In this document: positions 1 to 8,077 of the stretch, one piece after another
Layout: each line of letters starts with the position of its first letter
Numbering within the stretch: the stretch's first letter is position 1
Assembly: GCF_944390595.1 (NCBI RefSeq)
Contig: NZ_CALXRN010000119.1
Span: 1-64,000, forward strand
DNA length: 64,000 bases
Direction: 5' to 3'
Origin: an uncultured Brachyspira sp.
GTDB taxonomy: Bacteria; Spirochaetota; Brachyspiria; Brachyspirales; Brachyspiraceae
The notes under the pieces: model-generated
What the model was told of the DNA's origin: nothing
Seen by the model: only the letters and a program-made list of their open reading frames with translations
The model's database searches: none
Position numbers and translations under genes: made by a program

Positions 1-8
1 AATAAAAT

Positions 9-40
9 CGGTTTAAACCTATTTGCAGATCTAAACCGAA
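9..40. terminator. Possible hairpin at window edge
   Basis: The arms CGGTTTA and TAAACCG enclose a 17-base loop just downstream of the minus-strand PepSY-like gene that ends at 78. There is no clear T-run, so it could be a weak terminator for that gene or for a gene beyond the left edge. Confidence 0.35.
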
Positions 41-77
41 ATACTATATTAATTAAAGAGATACAAATGAAAAAAAC

Positions 78-461
78 TTATGCCAATAATTCTCCGTTAT
101 AGCCTATACATAAATCTAATGAATTGCTTAATTTTACTCTGTAGAAATTGATTCTTTTATTAACTTCAAATACAAATACTTTTTTATCTTTATATTTTTT
201 CATTACAGATTTAACTCTGTTGGCTATGTTTTTTGGCAAAGCATTTTCTGATATACAGTCATCGCTGCTTATATAATTCCAATCTCCTCTTTTATCAAAG
301 TTAATATAAGTTCCATTGTTTAGTTTAACTTCGTATTCATCTTTAATTTTATCAATATAAACTATTTTTGTTTTGCTGTAATTAGCAGCTATAAATCTTC
401 TAGCATTCTCTGGTAATTGGCTAGGTGTTACTTTTATAAAAAGGTTTAAAGTGTTTGTCAT
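78..461 (-). CDS. PepSY-like (DUF2874-type) protein without signal peptide
   Basis: The 127-residue product carries two PepSY-like half-repeats (about 14-65 and 75-127), each with the pattern 'LP..a..fi...y', a central 'yevkLnnGt.inFd..GdW' and a second 'yrVkLsns....i..nGel'. It is clearly a paralogue of the protein at 38681-39112, which has a signal peptide. This one starts straight into the domain, so it looks cytosolic. A GGAG site lies 7 bases before the ATG. DUF2874-type proteins are usually periplasmic and of unknown role; they are related to PepSY and beta-lactamase-inhibitor folds. A palindrome sits just after its promoter. The function is unknown; the family call is fairly sure. Confidence 0.75.
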   Translation of the reverse strand: MTNTLNLFIKVTPSQLPENARRFIAANYSKTKIVYIDKIKDEYEVKLNNGTYINFDKRGDWNYISSDDCISENALPKNIANRVKSVMKKYKDKKVFVFEVNKRINFYRVKLSNSLDLCIGYNGELLA

Positions 462-483
462 AGTGTATCTCCTTATAGGGTAT

Positions 484-504
484 ATTGTAAAATCTCTTTA
501 CAAT
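484..504. promoter_or_regulatory. Perfect palindrome, candidate operator
   Basis: The 8-bp arms ATTGTAAA and TTTACAAT are separated by ATCTC. On the minus strand the site lies just downstream of the -10 of the PepSY-like gene, around the expected transcription start, as a repressor site would. Confidence 0.45.
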
Positions 505-508
505 TATT

Positions 509-536
509 ATTATAACAGATTACCCATTTTATGCAA
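509..536 (-). promoter_or_regulatory. Sigma-70-type promoter for the PepSY-like gene
   Basis: On the minus strand TTGCAT (531-536) is followed after 16 bases by TATAAT (509-514). The gene-free stretch from 462 to 822 (361 bases) otherwise holds only AT-rich DNA with several scattered TTTACA/TGTAAA words. A 74-codon reading frame there is low-complexity Ile/Tyr/Lys and is not a credible gene. Confidence 0.5.
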
Positions 537-822
537 TATTTTTTTACAATTATTTTACATTATTTTTATATTTATTATAAAAATAGGATATATAAAATAC
601 ATTTACTACATATATAGGTATTATTGTAAAATTTATGTAAAGAAAATAGTAAAATTCATTGATTATAATATGTAAGTTTCAAAAATAAAGCATAATTTCA
701 TATAAAAAATAGAAAATAATACTCTATTGCAGACTTTTATAAAATATGTTATCTTATTCTAAATTTTTTTTATACAAATAGAAAACTTTTGATAATAAAT
801 AATTAAATATGGATTTTACTCT

Positions 823-2142
823 ATGAAAATAGTGAATATAAATGAGGCTCTCGATTATATATATTCTTTTATGGGAAAGAAAAACTTACATAAGGAAGGT
901 TTTGACCATATAAATAATGTACGAAATATATTAAATACTTTAGGATATAAACAAACATTTGATGTAATACATATAACAGGAACTAAAGGAAAAGGCTCTA
1001 CTACATTAGTATTATCACACATGTTAAAACATTCCGGATTTAAAACAGGTGCTTTTATATCTCCTCATATAATAGATGAAAGAGAAAGAATATCGATAAA
1101 TGATGAATGGATCAGCGAAAAAGATTTTGTTTATATAACAAATAAAATAAAAAATATAGTAGATAATGATAATTATATATATGAGAATATAACTGTATTT
1201 GAAATATTCACAATAATAGGATTATATTATTTTTATATGCAGGAAGTAGATTATGCATGTGTAGAAGTTGGTATAGGAGGAAAATTAGACTGTACAAATG
1301 TAGTGGATTCTGCTATAAGCATATTAACATCAATATCTTATGATCATACTCAAATACTTGGAGACACAATAGAAAAAATAACAGAACAAAAAGCAGGAAT
1401 AATTAAACCAAACTCAACGGTAATATCAGCGTATCAGGAAGAAGATTCAAGAAATATGATAAAAAATATATCAGAAAAACAAAACTCAAAATTATATATT
1501 TTTAAAAAAGATTTTGATGCAGAAATTATAAAAAACAGCAATGAAAATTTAGAGTTTATTTTTAAAGAGAATAACAAAGAATATACTTTTAATACAACAT
1601 TATTAGGAGAGCATCAGGCAGAAAATATTTCATTATCATTTAAAGCATTTAGAATACTATTAGAAAAAAGAAAAAATATAAAAAATACAGAAAAAATATA
1701 TGCAAGTGCAATTAATTCATTAAAGACATTTGATATAAAAGCACGTCTTACATTCATGCAAAGAAATCCTGACATAATAGTAGATGGTGCTCATAATGCA
1801 AAGTCACTAGATAGAGTATTAAAAACAATTTATAAATGGTATAAAGATATTATAATATTATTTGCTCCTTTAAACGAAAAAGATGTTAATGGCATGTGCA
1901 AAGTATTAAAACAATATAATTCTATAATAATATTGAGTTCTTCAAATAATATAACCTACAAAGAAACAGACAGTTATAAAGTATATGAGTATTTAAAAGA
2001 CTATGATAATATTAAGCATATACCAAATTTTAATGAAGCTATTGAGTATATGAAAAAACTTTCTAAAGAAAAAAGTATGCCGGCATTAGTTATAGGCTCA
2101 TTATATGCTGCAAGCGATTTTATTAATGCTTATAAGAAATAG
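823..2142 (+). CDS. folC: Folylpolyglutamate synthase / dihydrofolate synthase
   Basis: This cytosolic Mur-ligase-family enzyme adds glutamate to dihydropteroate or folate with ATP. The ATP-binding loop GTKGKGST is at residues 53-60, the family segment EVGIGGKLDCTN at about 146-157, and DGAHN, which opens the C-terminal domain, at about 320. The 439-residue length is normal for FolC. The start codon has only a weak GGA upstream. It is a single-gene unit followed by a strong hairpin and then convergent genes. No other folate gene lies nearby. Whether it performs both activities or only polyglutamylation cannot be told from sequence. Confidence 0.93.
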   Translation: MKIVNINEALDYIYSFMGKKNLHKEGFDHINNVRNILNTLGYKQTFDVIHITGTKGKGSTTLVLSHMLKHSGFKTGAFISPHIIDERERISINDEWISEKDFVYITNKIKNIVDNDNYIYENITVFEIFTIIGLYYFYMQEVDYACVEVGIGGKLDCTNVVDSAISILTSISYDHTQILGDTIEKITEQKAGIIKPNSTVISAYQEEDSRNMIKNISEKQNSKLYIFKKDFDAEIIKNSNENLEFIFKENNKEYTFNTTLLGEHQAENISLSFKAFRILLEKRKNIKNTEKIYASAINSLKTFDIKARLTFMQRNPDIIVDGAHNAKSLDRVLKTIYKWYKDIIILFAPLNEKDVNGMCKVLKQYNSIIILSSSNNITYKETDSYKVYEYLKDYDNIKHIPNFNEAIEYMKKLSKEKSMPALVIGSLYAASDFINAYKK

Positions 2143-2143
2143 A

Positions 2144-2163
2144 GGGATATATTAATATATCCC
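2144..2163. terminator. Hairpin terminator between folC and a convergent gene
   Basis: A perfect 20-bp palindrome runs from GGGATATAT to ATATATCCC, starting two bases after the folC stop. A T-run follows about 15 bases further on. It could serve both convergent genes. Confidence 0.6.
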
Positions 2164-2194
2164 CCTATAATAAAACTTTTTTCGATATAAGATA

Positions 2195-2908
2195 TTAAAT
2201 TTCTATAAATTCTTTTCTTTTAGAACCGCCAAAATTAAATAAATCTAAATGTATTCCTATTTGAGCTCCTATATCCACAGAACCTAGTTTTCCAGGATAA
2301 TTATATCCGTATCCTAAAGAACCCAAATTATCTTTTACTCCAATATAAGGTATATCAAAATTAACGTATAATGATAAACTGATAAATACTATATTGATTC
2401 CAGTATAAAGTCTAACATAAGGTATCAAAACATCATTGAATCTTCCAGAAAGAGCTGATATTTTTCTGTTACTATCTCCTTCAGTATATTTACCTGAGAA
2501 AGGAATTTTCACACCTCCTCCAATACCTAATTGGAATAATAAAGGACGCCATTCTAAATTAAGCCCTGTCATAACACTGTCAAATTCATGAGTATAATTT
2601 CTAGAATCAGCTGTTATAAATTTAAATGTATCTCTATACCAACCTACATCTAAACCTAAAGATATTGTATGTGTTCCGTCTCCTATATTAAAATTAACTC
2701 TAGGATGAAATATAACTCCAACTTCAAATGAAGTTTTAGGGCTAAAATTCACATTAGGATCAACACCACTTTCTGGATAAAAACTAGGAATACTTCCGCC
2801 TAATGGTATATACATCCCAATACCAAGTGAATGAGAATATGCTAATGATGATATCATTAGAAATAAACTAATTAATACAAACTTTTTCATATATTTCCCC
2901 TTTTTCAA
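2195..2908 (-). CDS. Outer-membrane beta-barrel-like protein, paralogue A
   Basis: The 237-residue product has an N-terminal signal peptide (cleavage probably after 'AYS', about residue 25). Alternating hydrophobic/polar strands rich in Gly, Tyr and Phe follow, as in small outer-membrane barrels. It aligns along its whole length with the next gene upstream on this strand (3160-3840): shared blocks are IPLGGSIP/VPLGGSIP, FEVGVIF, WYRDTFKF, HEFDS(V/I)MTGLN(L/I)EWRP and FQLGIGGGVK. A more distant relative is at 43493-44248. An internal start at the second Met-Lys (residue 7) is possible. No function is known; surface exposure is inferred. Confidence 0.75.
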   Translation of the reverse strand: MKKGKYMKKFVLISLFLMISSLAYSHSLGIGMYIPLGGSIPSFYPESGVDPNVNFSPKTSFEVGVIFHPRVNFNIGDGTHTISLGLDVGWYRDTFKFITADSRNYTHEFDSVMTGLNLEWRPLLFQLGIGGGVKIPFSGKYTEGDSNRKISALSGRFNDVLIPYVRLYTGINIVFISLSLYVNFDIPYIGVKDNLGSLGYGYNYPGKLGSVDIGAQIGIHLDLFNFGGSKRKEFIEI

Positions 2909-2992
2909 TTTGTATAAAAAGATTTATAAGGAAAAATAATATTAATAGAAAATATTGTCTAATTAATACTATTGCTACATAAACCTACTTTG

Positions 2993-3021
2993 AGAATAAA
3001 GTTTTTCTATATAAAAGTCAA
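2993..3021 (-). promoter_or_regulatory. Promoter for barrel paralogue A
   Basis: On the minus strand TTGACT (3016-3021), a 17-base spacer and TATTCT (2993-2998) precede the gene, giving a 5' leader of about 78 bases. Confidence 0.5.
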
Positions 3022-3159
3022 CATGAAAATATGTTTTAAAAATACAATAACTTAGTATAGAATAATAACATTAAAAACTGTTCTATTCATAACTAAATTT
3101 TATATAATATTATAAAACTCTTTCTTATAATTATTTATTTAATTATAAGATAATATTTC

Positions 3160-3840
3160 TTATTTACTTTTTCCAAATTCTAATAAAGGTAAATAAATAC
3201 CTATCTGAACACCTACATCAAAAGCTGCAAGCTGACCAGGATATTTATATCCGTAACCTAATGAACTAATATTATCTTTTATTTGAACATAAGGTATATC
3301 AACATTCATGTATAATGATAAATTAACAAAATAGAAATTTACACCTGCATAAAGTTTCAAATAAGGTATAATGACAGGAGTATTAAATCTTTCTGCTAAC
3401 TTATCTCCGCTTAATTTAGTACCGATATCCCCTTCCAAATATTTGCCGGAGCAAGGAAATTTAACACCGCCTCCAATACCTAATTGAAATAATGAAGGTC
3501 TCCATTCAATATTAAGTCCTGTCATAATACTGTCAAATTCATGTATGAATTTTTGTGAATTATTATGAAATTTAAATGTATCTCTATACCAGCCGAAATC
3601 CAAAGATACAGCTATATAATGAAATTTACCTAATTCAAAATAAAGTCCGGGCTGAAATATAACACCCATTTCAAATGACCATTTTTCTTCTCCTATTGTA
3701 GCTGGTTCGTAAAGTTTATTGGGCAAGAAACCAGGTATACTTCCTCCTAACGGAACATACAAACCCATTGCAAAATAATGAGAATAAGCTAAAGCTGATG
3801 TCATTAGAAATAGACTAATTAGTATGATAATTTTTTTCAT
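3160..3840 (-). CDS. Outer-membrane beta-barrel-like protein, paralogue B
   Basis: The 226-residue secreted protein has a signal peptide of about 20 residues (MKKIIILISLFLM then SALAYS). The mature part is built from short amphipathic strands with repeated aromatic-Gly patterns. It shares the block order of the protein at 2195-2908, so the pair arose by tandem duplication. Variation between the two is concentrated in likely loop segments (for example residues 40-55 and 130-145). The gene has its own promoter and a leader of about 150 bases. A porin, adhesin or structural role are all possible; none can be chosen from sequence. Confidence 0.75.
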   Translation of the reverse strand: MKKIIILISLFLMTSALAYSHYFAMGLYVPLGGSIPGFLPNKLYEPATIGEEKWSFEMGVIFQPGLYFELGKFHYIAVSLDFGWYRDTFKFHNNSQKFIHEFDSIMTGLNIEWRPSLFQLGIGGGVKFPCSGKYLEGDIGTKLSGDKLAERFNTPVIIPYLKLYAGVNFYFVNLSLYMNVDIPYVQIKDNISSLGYGYKYPGQLAAFDVGVQIGIYLPLLEFGKSK

Positions 3841-4000
3841 ATTTTTTCCTTAATAGTAAATAAAAAATATTTAGGTATACAATAGAAATAATCTATAGAT
3901 AAATAATAAATGAAATTTGAAAAATGTATAAAAGACTTTTAAAAAAGAAATTTAAATATCTCATAAATTAATTCTACAAAACTTTCATAACCTTAATTTA

Positions 4001-4029
4001 AGTATAGATAATTTTTATACAAAAGTCAA
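4001..4029 (-). promoter_or_regulatory. Promoter for barrel paralogue B
   Basis: On the minus strand TTGACT (4024-4029), 17 bases, then TATACT (4001-4006). The resulting leader is about 150 bases, longer than for most genes here. Confidence 0.55.
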
Positions 4030-4049
4030 TATAAGAATATATATTTTGA

Positions 4050-5312
4050 TTATACAATACCTTGGTATTTATTAATAATACTTATAGTTCTTTGAGAAGC
4101 TCCGTTATTTTGTCTTAACAGATTATATGCTTTTTCAGATAGTTCGTCTCTAAGTTCTTTATTTTTATATGCAAGTTCTATAGTTTCATGCAATTTATTT
4201 TTATCTTCGCAAGTAAATACAGCATCTTTCATATACTCATAAATATCTATAAAATTATACATATATTTGCCAACTATAACAGGCTTCTTGAAATATATAG
4301 CCTCTAGTATATTATGTCCGCCTACATTTCCTATAAAAGTACCGCCCATAATAACCAAATCAGATAATTTATACCAATTTAATAATTCGCCTATAGTATC
4401 AATTATTATTCCGTCTTCGGAACTATTTTCATAATCTGTATAAAGAGGCAAATTATATCCTAGTTTGGAAGCAGTATTTTGTATATCTTCTCCCCTATTA
4501 ATATCTCTTGGAACTATTACAATATAAACATTATCTTTTATTCCAAGCATATCAATTGCTTTGAGTATTATCTCCTCTTCATTAGAATGAGTACTTCCTG
4601 CTGTTATAACAAATTTATTAACTGGTATTCTATTCTCTAAATCATCTATTTTTTTCTCATTGGCATAATAATTTATATCATATTTTAAATTTCCGGTAAC
4701 GGTTATAAGTCCCTCAGGCATTCCTATACTGATCATATTTTCTTTATCTATATGGCTTTGGGCAAGAATCTTTGTATACATATTAAAATAGGGTTTAAAG
4801 AAAAATTTAAAATTTTTATAGCCTTTTATTTCTTTCTTTCCAATTCTTCCATTTATCATATAAAGAGGTATTAATTTTTTATGAAGCATATAAATAAATG
4901 TAGGCCATATCTCAATTTCAGCTATCATTACATATTCAGGAGATATTAAATTAATAAGTTTATTTATCATATGAGGATAATCCAATGTTAAATAAAATAA
5001 TTCAACCTTTTCCCCATAGTTTTTTTTAGCTATATCATATCCGCCGACAGTAGTAGTTGATAAATAAACACTGTATCCTCTCTCTATTAAAGTAAAAACT
5101 ATTTCTTTTACAGCAACTATCTCGCCTACACTTACAGCATGTATCCAAACAGCATTTTTATTATTTTCTTTGGGATATATAAAACCTAATCTTGATAAAG
5201 CGCCTTTTCTAATAGGTTTATTAAAAATCATCATTATAGAAAAACATATAAATATTATAGGATAAATAATATAACCAAATACAGTATATATAAACATTAA
5301 AATTTTTTGCAT
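4050..5312 (-). CDS. kdtA: 3-deoxy-D-manno-octulosonic-acid transferase
   Basis: KdtA/WaaA transfers Kdo from CMP-Kdo to lipid A precursors at the inner membrane, starting the lipooligosaccharide core. An N-terminal membrane anchor occupies residues 5-30. The family segments WIHAVSVGE (about 55-63), AEIEIWP (about 131-137) and AGSTH followed by EEE (about 239-248) are present, and a GGHNILEA nucleotide-sugar motif lies near 330. The 420-residue length is typical. It follows a small membrane protein by 18 bases, so they are probably cotranscribed. Together with gmhA and the GT9 enzyme it shows that a Kdo-heptose core is made. No CMP-Kdo synthesis gene is in view. Confidence 0.93.
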   Translation of the reverse strand: MQKILMFIYTVFGYIIYPIIFICFSIMMIFNKPIRKGALSRLGFIYPKENNKNAVWIHAVSVGEIVAVKEIVFTLIERGYSVYLSTTTVGGYDIAKKNYGEKVELFYLTLDYPHMINKLINLISPEYVMIAEIEIWPTFIYMLHKKLIPLYMINGRIGKKEIKGYKNFKFFFKPYFNMYTKILAQSHIDKENMISIGMPEGLITVTGNLKYDINYYANEKKIDDLENRIPVNKFVITAGSTHSNEEEIILKAIDMLGIKDNVYIVIVPRDINRGEDIQNTASKLGYNLPLYTDYENSSEDGIIIDTIGELLNWYKLSDLVIMGGTFIGNVGGHNILEAIYFKKPVIVGKYMYNFIDIYEYMKDAVFTCEDKNKLHETIELAYKNKELRDELSEKAYNLLRQNNGASQRTISIINKYQGIV

Positions 5313-5330
5313 TTATAAAAACCAAACCAT

Positions 5331-5618
5331 TTATATTATTATAGATACAGCAGTTAATATAATTATAACAGCATATATCAGAAATGAAATAATAGCTTTC
5401 ACAATAGCATGCTGTTTTCTAGTACCCCATTCGCATTTTGAAGCAATAATTATAAAAGAAATAAATAATGATATCTCTATTATGTTTAAAATGATAAAAA
5501 TAATACCATATACGCCGTTTCTAAGATTATTATGTTCTATGATATAATACGCCACTATTGGAAAAAGCATGATTATTGAAGTATTAATCAATTTATGTAT
5601 TAAAAGGTATTTATTCAT
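5331..5618 (-). CDS. Small membrane protein upstream of kdtA
   Basis: The 95-residue product has three likely transmembrane helices (about 9-28, 35-60 and 70-94) separated by a short loop with CEWGTRKQH. I do not recognise the family. It lies 18 bases upstream of kdtA on the same strand and behind a strong promoter, so it probably starts that operon. The ATG is only about 7 bases after the -10 hexamer with no Shine-Dalgarno site, which suggests a leaderless message. A role near lipooligosaccharide assembly would be guesswork. Confidence 0.6.
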   Translation of the reverse strand: MNKYLLIHKLINTSIIMLFPIVAYYIIEHNNLRNGVYGIIFIILNIIEISLFISFIIIASKCEWGTRKQHAIVKAIISFLIYAVIIILTAVSIII

Positions 5619-5625
5619 AGTTTTT

Positions 5626-5653
5626 ATTATACTAAATAAATATATTATGTCAA
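5626..5653 (-). promoter_or_regulatory. Strong promoter giving a probably leaderless transcript
   Basis: On the minus strand TTGACA (5648-5653), 16 bases, TATAAT (5626-5631). The start codon of the next gene is at 5618, so transcription would begin within one or two bases of the ATG. Confidence 0.6.
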
Positions 5654-5755
5654 TTAATTAATATAAAATAATAGACTTTCTATTAATTATAAAACTAATA
5701 GAAAGCCCAAATTTGTGTAATGTACAATTAATTTATATAAAAAATAAAAAGCTAA

Positions 5756-6601
5756 TTATAGAAGTTTCTGATCTTTCATAGCTGTATATAAAGAATCGTA
5801 TCCTCTAAGTTCTTTTTCACCAACTATAATCCATTGATTTAATCCTTCCATAGCCATCATTTTTTTAATTATAGGATCATCTTTACTTTGAGAAGTAAGC
5901 ATTTTTACAAATGAATCTCCCAATTCTTTATCAAAATCAGGCATAACTGTAAAATTACAGTGACAAAATTCAGGACCAGTATAAAATGATACAAGCTCTC
6001 CGTCAGGATATAATCCTTCCTCAAGTATGCGTATCCAAGTAGTAGAACCTATACTTCCAGCATCCAATGCCCCGCTTTTTATATCATCTAATACATGCCA
6101 TTCGCTTTTTCCTGTATCTCCATGTTTGCCTAAATCTGTATTGTAACGAATTATGTTAACACAGTTAGCGTCAGCATCTGAATTAATATCTATTTCTTTT
6201 ATTGGCAATCCTGATTCTTTAATGTAATGTATAGGCAATATAGCAGCTTGTGAAGAATCGAAACTTCCAACTCCAAATTTTTTACCTTTTAAATCATCTA
6301 AATTTTTTATTTTGCTGTCTTTCCTAACAATAAATTTACTAGTAAAGTTAGTATCAGTATCCCTCATAGCTAAAGCTCTAGCCTTATCATTAGTAGCATG
6401 CAAAACTTTAATCCAAGCTACATTCGTATTCCAAGCTATATCTATATGACCTTTCAATAAAGAATCAACCTGTCTTTCATAATTAGAAAATAAAACATAA
6501 TCAAGTTTTAATCCATGTTCATTACTGTAATCTCTTATTATATCCCATATACCTACAACCTTGGGATCATAAGCAACAGCTCCAAGTAATAATGTTTTCA
6601 T
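5756..6601 (-). CDS. PhnD/SsuA-type binding protein lacking a signal peptide
   Basis: This is a type II periplasmic-binding-protein fold of the phosphonate/PhnD group. The first lobe starts at LLLGAVAYDP and includes a segment (about 50-62) reading 'LLKGHIDIAWNTN'. A hinge-type 'LDDLKGKKFGVGSFDS' and the second lobe with 'DIKSGALDAGSIGS' follow. The ATG at 6601 has a perfect AAGGAG site; a longer in-frame reading to 6661 adds residues with no support. From 6601 there is no signal peptide or lipobox, so it should stay in the cytoplasm, unlike transporter-linked PhnD proteins. No ABC permease or ATPase adjoins it. It sits 32 bases after an acyl-CoA-dehydrogenase-like gene. A ligand sensor or carrier is possible; the ligand is unknown. 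Confidence 0.75.
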   Translation of the reverse strand: MKTLLLGAVAYDPKVVGIWDIIRDYSNEHGLKLDYVLFSNYERQVDSLLKGHIDIAWNTNVAWIKVLHATNDKARALAMRDTDTNFTSKFIVRKDSKIKNLDDLKGKKFGVGSFDSSQAAILPIHYIKESGLPIKEIDINSDADANCVNIIRYNTDLGKHGDTGKSEWHVLDDIKSGALDAGSIGSTTWIRILEEGLYPDGELVSFYTGPEFCHCNFTVMPDFDKELGDSFVKMLTSQSKDDPIIKKMMAMEGLNQWIIVGEKELRGYDSLYTAMKDQKLL

Positions 6602-6633
6602 TTTTATCTCCTTAAAATAACATTTCTTATATA

Positions 6634-7749
6634 TTATGAAACTATAGCATCCCCAAGCCAAATTTTTAATACATCAATACCAGGAGCCATTACAGGAGCA
6701 GCCAAAGCATCCCTCATATATCTTTCTAAAGGCAATCTTTTTGCATAAGCGTTGCCGCCTCCTAATTTCATAGCTTTTTCACAGCAGTATATTCCTGTTT
6801 CTATAGAATTAATTCTGCATCCGAAAACTTTTAAAGTTGCATCAGCTTCTTTATTATCAACAGCATTAGCAGCAGCAAAAGTAAAATCAACAGCAGCCTG
6901 CATCCTTGTATATATTTCAGCTAAATTAACTCTAACCATTTCTATATCAGCCAATGCTCTTCCGTCTGTGTATTTCCTGTTTTTTGTATAATCTAAAATA
7001 CAATTATATGCTTCTCTGGCAAGTCCGCTGTAAACCGCACCTAATCCTAAAACAAAATATGCCACAATAGCAGCAGACTGGTTTCCGCCGTCTCCTTCTT
7101 TACCAACTCTATAGAATGTATCCATTTCAATATCATTATAGCAAACAGGCATAGAAGCATTACCTCTCATTCCTAAACCGTTCCATTTATTTTCTTCATG
7201 AACTATACCTTTAGAAGAATTATGAACTAACCAATTATTTAAAGTACCTTTATTTTCACATGAGTTTGTAAGAGTTAAATAATAATCAGCAAATAAAGCA
7301 CTTGTTACAAAACTTTTTCTTCCTTTAAGAATTATTTTATCACCTGATTTTGTTTCTATCATATCAGGGCTTCCAAAGTGAGTACCGCTGCCGCTTTCAC
7401 TATAAGCTAAAGCAATAGCTATTTCTCCTTTTGCAATTTTTGGAAGAAATTCTTTTTTCTGTTCATCTGTACCAAATAATACAATACATAAAGTTCCGAC
7501 ATTATGCATCATATAGCATAAAGCTGTAGTAGCACAGTAATTAGCTAAAGCATGAACAACCTCAGCATGTTCTTTAGCTCCTCCTCCCATACCGCCGTAT
7601 TCTTTAGGAATCATTAATCCCATATAGCCTTGCTTCCTCAATTCATTATAGGCTTCTTTAGGAAATCTTCCGTCTCTGTCTACCTCTTCCGTATAAGGTG
7701 CAACATGTTTTTTAGCAAATTCAATCGCATCATCAAATACTTTACTCAT
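6634..7749 (-). CDS. Acyl-CoA dehydrogenase-fold flavoprotein, atypical active site
   Basis: The full acyl-CoA dehydrogenase layout is present in 371 residues: N-terminal helical domain with PKEYGGMGG (48-56), the FAD-contacting 'ALAYSESGSGTHFGS' segment (113-127), the beta-domain, and C-terminal helices ending in KLGGGNAY and RYMRDA. The catalytic glutamate normally six residues after RDA, in an EGT motif, is replaced: residues 354-357 read MAPG. The alternative glutamate of isovaleryl-type enzymes also looks absent (NRKYTDG at 257-263). It may therefore be a flavin monooxygenase or another reaction rather than a beta-oxidation enzyme. The ATG at 7749 has a GGAG site; an upstream in-frame start lacks one. 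No electron-transfer flavoprotein gene is nearby. Confidence 0.8.
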   Translation of the reverse strand: MSKVFDDAIEFAKKHVAPYTEEVDRDGRFPKEAYNELRKQGYMGLMIPKEYGGMGGGAKEHAEVVHALANYCATTALCYMMHNVGTLCIVLFGTDEQKKEFLPKIAKGEIAIALAYSESGSGTHFGSPDMIETKSGDKIILKGRKSFVTSALFADYYLTLTNSCENKGTLNNWLVHNSSKGIVHEENKWNGLGMRGNASMPVCYNDIEMDTFYRVGKEGDGGNQSAAIVAYFVLGLGAVYSGLAREAYNCILDYTKNRKYTDGRALADIEMVRVNLAEIYTRMQAAVDFTFAAANAVDNKEADATLKVFGCRINSIETGIYCCEKAMKLGGGNAYAKRLPLERYMRDALAAPVMAPGIDVLKIWLGDAIVS

Positions 7750-8077
7750 TTGAATTCTCCTTTTTAATATTTGTAATTTATTTAAGAAAGCCAAACATCA
7801 TCAAATCATATTATGATATGATAAGAAACGTTTAAACATATCTTCACATAATAAATAATTCTTTCGATTTTATATAAAATTGTAAGCGTAATATACTAAG
7901 CCCCGCAATATATTAAAATCATAGCTTTGAAATAAAGCATCAGCAATATTTGTAACGTTTTATTCTTTTGTTCTATTGAGTAAGATATAAACTAAGAAAA
8001 TTTAATGGCATTATAAAAGACATTATTCATTTTTCATTCTCCAAAATATTTGTAATTTAATAAGTACAATTAATATA
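7750..8077. promoter_or_regulatory. Leader region with three copies of AATATTTGTAA
   Basis: This 328-base gene-free stretch has the 11-mer AATATTTGTAA at 7766-7776, 7945-7955 and 8045-8055. On the minus strand the first and last copies each precede a GGAGAAT ribosome-binding site by a few bases. The inner one is followed by the ATG of the acyl-CoA-dehydrogenase-like gene. The outer one is followed by an ATG that hits a stop after four codons. This may be a duplicated leader, a decayed gene start or a set of regulator sites. Confidence 0.4.

Noticed and set aside
67-102. Eleven-codon frame with AAAGAGAT before an ATG
   Set aside because: Lies antisense over the end of the PepSY-like gene and is too short to support; the SD-like match is probably chance.
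451-675. 74-codon plus-strand frame upstream of folC
   Set aside because: Composed mainly of Ile, Tyr, Lys and Asn codons from AT-rich promoter DNA, with no ribosome site and overlapping the divergent gene's leader.
6602-6661. Upstream extension of the PhnD-like protein as a signal peptide
   Set aside because: The extra residues MAWGCYSFIIYKKC... come from untranslated leader; the AAGGAG site fits the ATG at 6601 and the extension overlaps the ACAD-like gene's end.
6752-6991. 79-codon plus-strand frame inside the ACAD-like gene
   Set aside because: Antisense shadow of a clearly coding gene, with no family features.
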